From Maniola hyperantus (Eukaryota; Arthropoda; Insecta; Lepidoptera; Nymphalidae), in contig NC_048552.1 in assembly GCF_902806685.2 (NCBI RefSeq), positions 12,427,662-12,491,661 of the forward strand: a stretch of 64,000 nucleotides of DNA, read 5' to 3'. The first letter of the stretch is position 1; each line of letters starts with the position of its first letter. Of the stretch, positions 59,843 through 64,000 are shown piece after piece. Below the pieces are notes generated by a model. It was not told the DNA's origin and searched no databases. It worked only from the letters and a program-made list of their open reading frames with translations. Position numbers and translations under genes: made by a program.

Positions 59843-62800
59843 CTGGAATAAAACAGAAATAAAATGTGATTACAAGGTCAAAGGATGTATGAATCAGAAT
59901 GAGAATCATGACTTGGTATTTAACTAACCTAAGGCAAATGAGATAGGAGATAGGTCTGGACTAGGTCACTCGGGATAAATACTCAAATTACCCAGGTAAT
60001 TTGGAATAGATATTCAAATTACCAAGGTGATTCAGGATAGAAACTCGATTTACCAAGATAATTTGGGATAGATACTCAACTTACCAAGGTCATTTGGGAT
60101 AGATACTCGACTTACCAAGGTCATTCGGGATATATACTCGACTTACCAAAGTCATTTGGGATAGATACTCGACTTACCAAGGTCATTTGGGATTGATACT
60201 CGACTTACCAAGGTCATTGGAAACAGATACTTGACTTACCAAGGTCATTCAGGATAGACACTCGACTGACCAAGGTCACTCAGGATAGATACTAGACTGA
60301 CTGACCTAGGACTTACGGGATCAGTTACCAACTGATCTAAGTCATTCGGGATAGGATTACATTTTTATAAGATAACCAACCTGCGTTCATTCCACAGTCT
60401 CTCAATCAGCGCACTCCTCGCCAGCAAATTGCAATCCACCAGCATCTTCATTGTGTTTACGCGGCACCGACGCATTTGCCACCCTTTGCTTCATAGCTTC
60501 TAACCGTTCTTCCGTGGGATTCATTTGTACCACGGGCGTTACATAATATGTTGTGCAATACACAACAAGCTAGACTTACCAAGGACATTCGGGATAGATA
60601 CTTGACTTAGTAAGGTCATTTGGGATAGATACTGGACTTACTAAGATCATTTGGGATATATACTCTACTTAGCAAGGTTATTTGAGAATCGGGATAGGTA
60701 CTCGACTAACCTGGGTCATTCGGGATAGATAATCGACTGACTTAGGTCATTTGGGATAAGACCAACTAATCTAAGTGATTCAGGATAGGATTAATTTTTT
60801 TAAGGTAGTAGACGACTAACCTGCGTTCATTCCACAGTCTCTCAATCAGCGCACTCCTTGCCTGCAATCCACCTGCATCTTCATTGTGTTTACGCGGCAC
60901 CGACGCATTTGCCACCCTTTGCTTCATAGCTTCTAACCGTTCTTCCGTGGGATTCATTTGTACCACGGGCGTTACATAATATGTTGTGCAATACACAACA
61001 AGCTAGACTTACCAAGGACATTCGGGATAGATACTTGACTTAGTAAGGTCATTTGGGATAGATACTGGACTTACTAAGATCATTTGGGATATATACTCTA
61101 CTTAGCAAGGTTATTTGAGAATCGGGATAGGTACTCGACTAACCTGGGTCATTCGGGATAGATAATCGACTGACTTAGGTCATTTGGGATAAGACCAACT
61201 AATCTAAGTGATTCAGGATAGGATTAATTTTTTTAAGGTAGTAGACGACTAACCTGCGTTCATTCCACAGTCTCTCAATCAGCGCACTCCTTGCCTGCAA
61301 TCCACCTGCATCTTCATTGTGTTTACGCGGCACCGACGCATTTGCCACCCTTTGCTTCATAGCTTCTAACCGTTCTTCCGTGGGATTCATTTGTACCACG
61401 GGCAAACCATGGGAGTTACATATGTTGTGCAACACACAGCAAGCTACTATCATCATGGATACAGTTGAGGGGTCGAATTGTTTGTTACACGTCGCTTGGA
61501 GGCATTTCCATCTCGACTTCAACTGTTTTATCGTGTCGGTGACGGTGCTGTGTGCTTGTGCGTGCATGTTCGTGTAGTACTTCTCTGGGGAGAGGGGGGA
61601 TTTCTTTGTGATTTTTGGTACTGGCGTCATTAGGTAGCTCTTTTGGAAGTAATGGCTGCCACCTGGAATCAAAATTTGTAATTTTTAGGTTTCCGTAACT
61701 CAAAAGGAAAAAAGGAACCCTTATAGGATCACTTTGTTGTCTGTCTGTATGTCCGTCTGTTCGTCGTGTCTGTCAAGAAAACCTATAGGGTACTTCCCGT
61801 TGACCTAGAATCATGGAATTTGGTAGATATTTAGGTCTTATAGCACAAGTAAAGGAATAAACCCGAAAACCGTGAATTTGTGGTTACATCACAAAAAAAA
61901 TCGTAAAATTTTTCGTTAACACATTTTAATTACAGCGCCATCTAATATGTGATTTGGTAAATTTATCAAATCATATTGGCGCTGATAAGGCAATATTGGC
62001 GCCGATTCCGTTGTCTTTCTTTAAACTAAATTTAGAGTATCTGCATCCTCCTCCTTTTAATATTGCTAAAAAGGGACAGAACATGAACTTTACATTTAAA
62101 GTCTCTAAATTTTAGTGCACGCTTCAATTTTAAACAAGAGGTTCGCGACTGGCAGCTAAAGTCACGAGGTTTGACAGCTCTAAATTAAATTTAAAACTGT
62201 GAAACTGTGTCTGTCCTTTTCATATTACATTAGTAAGAAGAGGATGCGAATACTCTAAAATTTAGTTCTGCTCAAAATCAGTACAGTGCAACAAGGTTCT
62301 CTTGGCACTTGAATGCCATTGACAGGGGGCGCTGTTGGAGACCAAAGGCTTAGAATGTTCAAACAAGAACCATACAAGAACAAAAGAAACACTTGACAGC
62401 AACGTTAGAATAGAATAGAATATGTTTTATTCAAGTAAACTTTTTACAAGTGCTTATGAATAGTCAGGTAGTTTTAATTTACCACTGGTTCGGAATGCCG
62501 TTCCTACCGAGAAGAACCAGCTAGAAAGTCGGCGGATGCTCTTTTTAATTTTTCAATTTACAATGTTGTTATACCATACTAAGTATACAAGCCATTGCAG
62601 GCCCGTGCATTGCTGGTTAGTTCCGATTTTCGCCACGCGCCAAGGTAGCCTTGTCGCACGACGCACTGTACCATTGTCTTACCAATAAGCCAGCACAGTT
62701 CTCGGGCATGGTTGAGGCTTTGGAGATCAATTGTCACAGCGTGCTGGCTGAGGATCGCGTCGTGTGAGAGGGAGCCGCCCGGCTTGGCGTCCACGCTTAG

Positions 62801-63960
62801 TATGCTCATATGGCTGTCACAAATCTGTGATGGAGAAAATTAAATTTATTTGAAACTAGCTGCCCTGGCGAACTTCGTTCCGCTTAATAGTCGATTCAAA
62901 TTTTTTAAATTTTTCTCTCCCTAAGAACCTTCCGCGTACTTCAAGGAATATTATAGAAAAGAATAGAATATGTTTTATTTAATTTACCACTGGTTCAGAA
63001 TGCCGTTCCTACCGAGAAGAACCAGCAAGAAAATCGGCGGTTGCTCTTTTTAATTTTTCAATTTACAATGTTATTATACCATACTATACAAGCCATTGCA
63101 GCCCCGTGCATTGCTGGAGCGAGTCAAATCCAAGCTTTTTTATCATTTACATAGTTTTCAACTGTATAATATGCTTTTTTTAGGAGCATACTTTTAACAC
63201 ATTTTTTAAACTTGTGTAAAAGAAAGTCCATAAAAAAAGAATTAGCGAAATCGGTTCAGCTGTTCTCGAGATTTGCGATCAGCAACACATTCAGCGATCC
63301 ATTTTTATATATAGAGACTAGCTGATGCCCGCTACTTCGAACGCATGGTACGAACCCCGGGGTTTTAAAAATCCCATGGGAACTTTTTGATTTCCCGGAA
63401 TAAAAAGTAGCCTATGTCACTCTCCAGGTCTTTAACTATACCCATGCAAAAAATCACGTCGATCCGTTGCTCTGTTGTGACGTGATTGAAGGACAAACTA
63501 ACAAACAAACACACGTTTGCATTTATAATATTTGTAGTGACTAGCTAATAGAGATGGGCATGATTGCTAATTTGAAATCATTTTCATGTGAAATTATTAT
63601 TTTTCTTCTCAGTGGTTTCACATGCGATTTTTCGCCTGAAAAGTGTTTTTCTCAAACTACTGGATGGATCGGGCTGAAATTTGGCATGCAGGTAGCTATT
63701 ATGACGTAGGCATCCACTAAAAAGGGATTTTTGAAAATTCAACCCGTAAGGGGGTGGAAATAGTGGTTTGTGTTGTCCACGCGGACGATGTCACAGGCGT
63801 CAGCTATAGTAAGTTATGAATGGAACTCACAATCTGTACTTTCTTGGAGTGGTAGGACTTGTTGAAGTGCTTCTTCTGGTCGTCATCAGGCCGGGCGATG
63901 GGCACGTGCATGCAGTCCACGCAGCCCACCACGTTGGGAATGCCATACTTCATGTAGAAC
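59629..63960 (-). CDS. HARBI1: HARBI1-like protein (domesticated Harbinger nuclease), 5' end outside window
   Basis: Four minus-strand exons join in phase: 63960-63831, 62824-62683, 61662-61254 and 59842-59629, about 298 aa. The DDE_Tnp_4 fold of PIF/Harbinger transposases is clear: FYMKYGIPNVVGCVDCMHVP with the first Asp, SVDAKPGGSLSHDAIL with the second, then LIGGSHYFQKSYLMTPVPK, QLKSRWKCL and ACCVLHNIC. The position where the family has the third catalytic residue (a Glu in a V.ER..G-like motif) reads HSTVTDTIKQLK, with no Glu. The multi-exon structure, intact frame and lost Glu point to a domesticated gene, not an active transposon. The C-terminal exon is proline/histidine rich (EPIPPQQHLHAMPPQHQ, GVAVPPPWPHYPQH) and unlike a transposase. 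In vertebrates HARBI1 acts with a Myb-like partner; no partner gene is visible here. Confidence 0.85.
59958..60352 (-). repeat. 31-bp minisatellite carrying GGTAAGT on the sense strand
   Basis: About 12 degenerate units like GGGATAGATACTCGACTTACC on the plus strand, spaced 31 bp (clear between about 60060 and 60300). In the gene's direction each unit reads TTGGTAAGTCGAGTATC, a consensus 5' splice site. Shorter runs follow each exon copy at 60580-60770 and 61010-61200. Confidence 0.85.
60381..60573 (-). pseudogene. HARBI1-like exon 3 partial copy, distal, broken
   Basis: Repeats the last ~190 bp of exon 3 (TEERLEAMKQRVANASVPRK) with a donor AACGCAG|GTTGGT, but a small insertion at about 60418-60434 shifts the frame to a stop (GGLQ then FAGEECAD). 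No acceptor of its own is evident. Confidence 0.8.
60821..61005 (-). pseudogene. HARBI1-like exon 3 partial copy, proximal, frame intact
   Basis: Encodes VVQMNPTEERLEAMKQRVAN, SVPRKHNEDAGG and IERLWNER like the parent and keeps the donor AACGCAG|GTTAGT. It starts inside the parent exon's sequence with no clear acceptor, so it is probably skipped. Confidence 0.8.
61254..61662 (-). CDS. HARBI1: HARBI1-like exon 3
   Basis: Acceptor TGATTCCAG|GT, donor CGCAG|GTTAGT, phase 1 to 2. Encodes GGSHYFQKSYLMTPVPKITK through QLKSRWKCLQATCNKQFDPS, ACCVLHNICNSHGLP and the LWNERR end. Confidence 0.88.
61684..61960 (-). mobile_element. GGTTCCG-type element, truncated
   Basis: TTTTTAGGTTTCCGTAACTC to ACACATTTTAATTACAGCGC; the CCGGCC end is absent. 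Starts 22 bp from the exon 3 acceptor. Confidence 0.65.
62005..62280 (+). mobile_element. MITE in HARBI1-like intron
   Basis: TTTAAACTAAATTTAGAGTAT to AGTTCTGCTCAAAATCAGTAC; same family as 12403-12680 and 55594-55880. Confidence 0.7.
62278..62670 (-). mobile_element. MITE split by a later retroelement insertion
   Basis: ACAGTGCAACAAGGTTCTC to ACGCACTGT ends. The body matches 6816-6980 in reverse but is interrupted at 62407-62611. Confidence 0.65.
62407..62611 (-). mobile_element. Short retroelement with (GAATA)n tail and target duplication
   Basis: GTTAG occurs at 62402-62406 and 62612-62616 on each side. The body contains ACCACTGGTTCGGAATGCC and CCGAGAAGAACCAGC. A sister copy is at 62952-63116. 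Confidence 0.75.
62683..62824 (-). CDS. HARBI1: HARBI1-like exon 2
   Basis: Acceptor TCCATCACAG|ATT, donor ATTG|GTAAGA, phase 0 to 1. Encodes ICDSHMSILSVDAKPGGSLS, HDAILSQHAVTIDLQSLNHA and RELCWLIG, including the second catalytic Asp (SHDAIL). Confidence 0.88.
62856..63318 (+). mobile_element. Retroelement end, interrupted
   Basis: AACTAGCTGCCCTGGCGAAC starts it and GAAATCGGTTCAGCTGTTCT to TTTTTATATATAGAG ends it, with the element at 62952-63116 inserted. Confidence 0.5.
62952..63116 (-). mobile_element. Short retroelement with GAATA tail, copy 2
   Basis: AAAGAATAGAATATGTTTTAT to AGCCCCGTGCATTGCTGG; internally shorter than 62407-62611. Confidence 0.65.
63319..63542 (+). mobile_element. CCCGCGACTTCG-family element
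   Basis: ACTAGCTGATGCCCGCTACTTC head to TTATAATATTTGTAGTGAC. Confidence 0.7.
63645..63808 (-). mobile_element. CCCGCGACTTCG-family element
   Basis: AACTACTGGATGGATCGGGC to CCACGCGGACGATGTCACAGG. Ends about 20 bp from the HARBI1-like exon 1 donor. Confidence 0.65.
63831..63960 (-). CDS. HARBI1: HARBI1-like exon 1 (first visible)
   Basis: Acceptor AATTTGCAG|G, donor CAGATT|GTGAGT. Encodes FYMKYGIPNVVGCVDCMHVP and KKHFNKSYHSKKVQI. VDCMH holds the first catalytic Asp. Upstream coding exons lie beyond the window. Confidence 0.88.
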
Positions 63961-64000
63961 CTGCAAATTGGGTATTTGACTCCAATTTTTTTATTACTTT

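Larger units (their letters stand above)
60381..61405 (-). repeat. Exon array 5: 433-440 bp unit, three copies in HARBI1-like gene
   Basis: The 3' half of exon 3, its donor and about 250 bp of intron (with the GGTAAGT minisatellite) are repeated. Copies of the donor are at 61254 (real exon), 60821 and 60381. The copies lack an 11-bp piece present in the parent (AAACCATGGGA region near 61404). Confidence 0.9.

Noticed and set aside
59958..60352. Regularly spaced 31-bp repeat, CRISPR-like at first sight
   Set aside because: No unique spacers between units, degenerate units, and a eukaryotic intron context. It is a minisatellite.
61317..61577. 86-codon plus-strand frame at 61.3 kb
   Set aside because: Antisense shadow of HARBI1-like exon 3.

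Overview
This is eukaryotic nuclear DNA that looks like a moth or butterfly (Lepidoptera). It is AT-rich, the genes are split by many introns with ordinary GT/AG splice sites, and the rest is packed with short transposable-element copies. The repeat types are those usual in lepidopteran genomes: tRNA-headed SINEs, fold-back MITEs, the ends of LINE reading frames, and a roughly 450-bp element with GGTTCCGTAC at one end and CCGGCCAAGTGC at the other. I see no bacterial operons, no CRISPR array, no rRNA and no convincing free-standing tRNA gene.

Four protein-coding genes can be built from splice sites and reading phase. (1) An alpha-1,3-fucosyltransferase of family GT10 lies on the plus strand (exons 12715-13637 and 14417-14684, 396 aa). 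(2) A paralogue lies on the minus strand (exons 27599-26683 and 23983-23713, 395 aa). Both have one intron at the same codon in the same phase and they face each other tail to tail, so they look like an inverted duplication. Both should be type II membrane proteins of the Golgi. (3) The beta subunit of the AP-3 adaptor complex (AP3B1; ruby in flies) fills 32101-57148 on the plus strand in 22 exons. All phases agree and the joined length is 3114 bases (1037 aa plus stop). AP-3 sorts cargo to lysosome-related organelles such as pigment granules. (4) A HARBI1-like gene (domesticated PIF/Harbinger transposase) runs on the minus strand from the right edge to 59629. Four exons are visible and its N-terminus lies outside the window.

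The most unusual feature is a repeated architecture inside genes 3 and 4. Four AP3B1 exons (7, 10, 13, 18) and one HARBI1-like exon have been copied in tandem. In all five the unit runs from inside, or the start of, an exon, across its 5' splice site, and a short way into the intron. The 5' splice site is therefore multiplied (4, 8, 45, 6 and 3 copies) while the true upstream 3' splice site stays single. The largest array (41327-48977) has a 167-bp unit and about 46 copies. Next to the HARBI1 copies is a 31-bp minisatellite whose units carry GGTAAGT, a consensus 5' splice site, on the gene's sense strand.

Layout: 1-12.4 kb, gene-free repeats; 12.4-27.6 kb, the fucosyltransferase pair with nested repeats between; 27.6-32.1 kb, repeats and the AP3B1 promoter side; 32.1-57.1 kb, AP3B1; 57.2-59.6 kb, repeats between two convergent genes; 59.6-64 kb, the HARBI1-like gene. 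For repeats I describe structure and do not assign database names. Strand for the GGTTCCG family is + when read from CCGGCCAAG towards GGAACCCTAAAA. For the 'CCCGCGACTTCG' family it is + when read from GATGCCCGCGACTTCGTCC.
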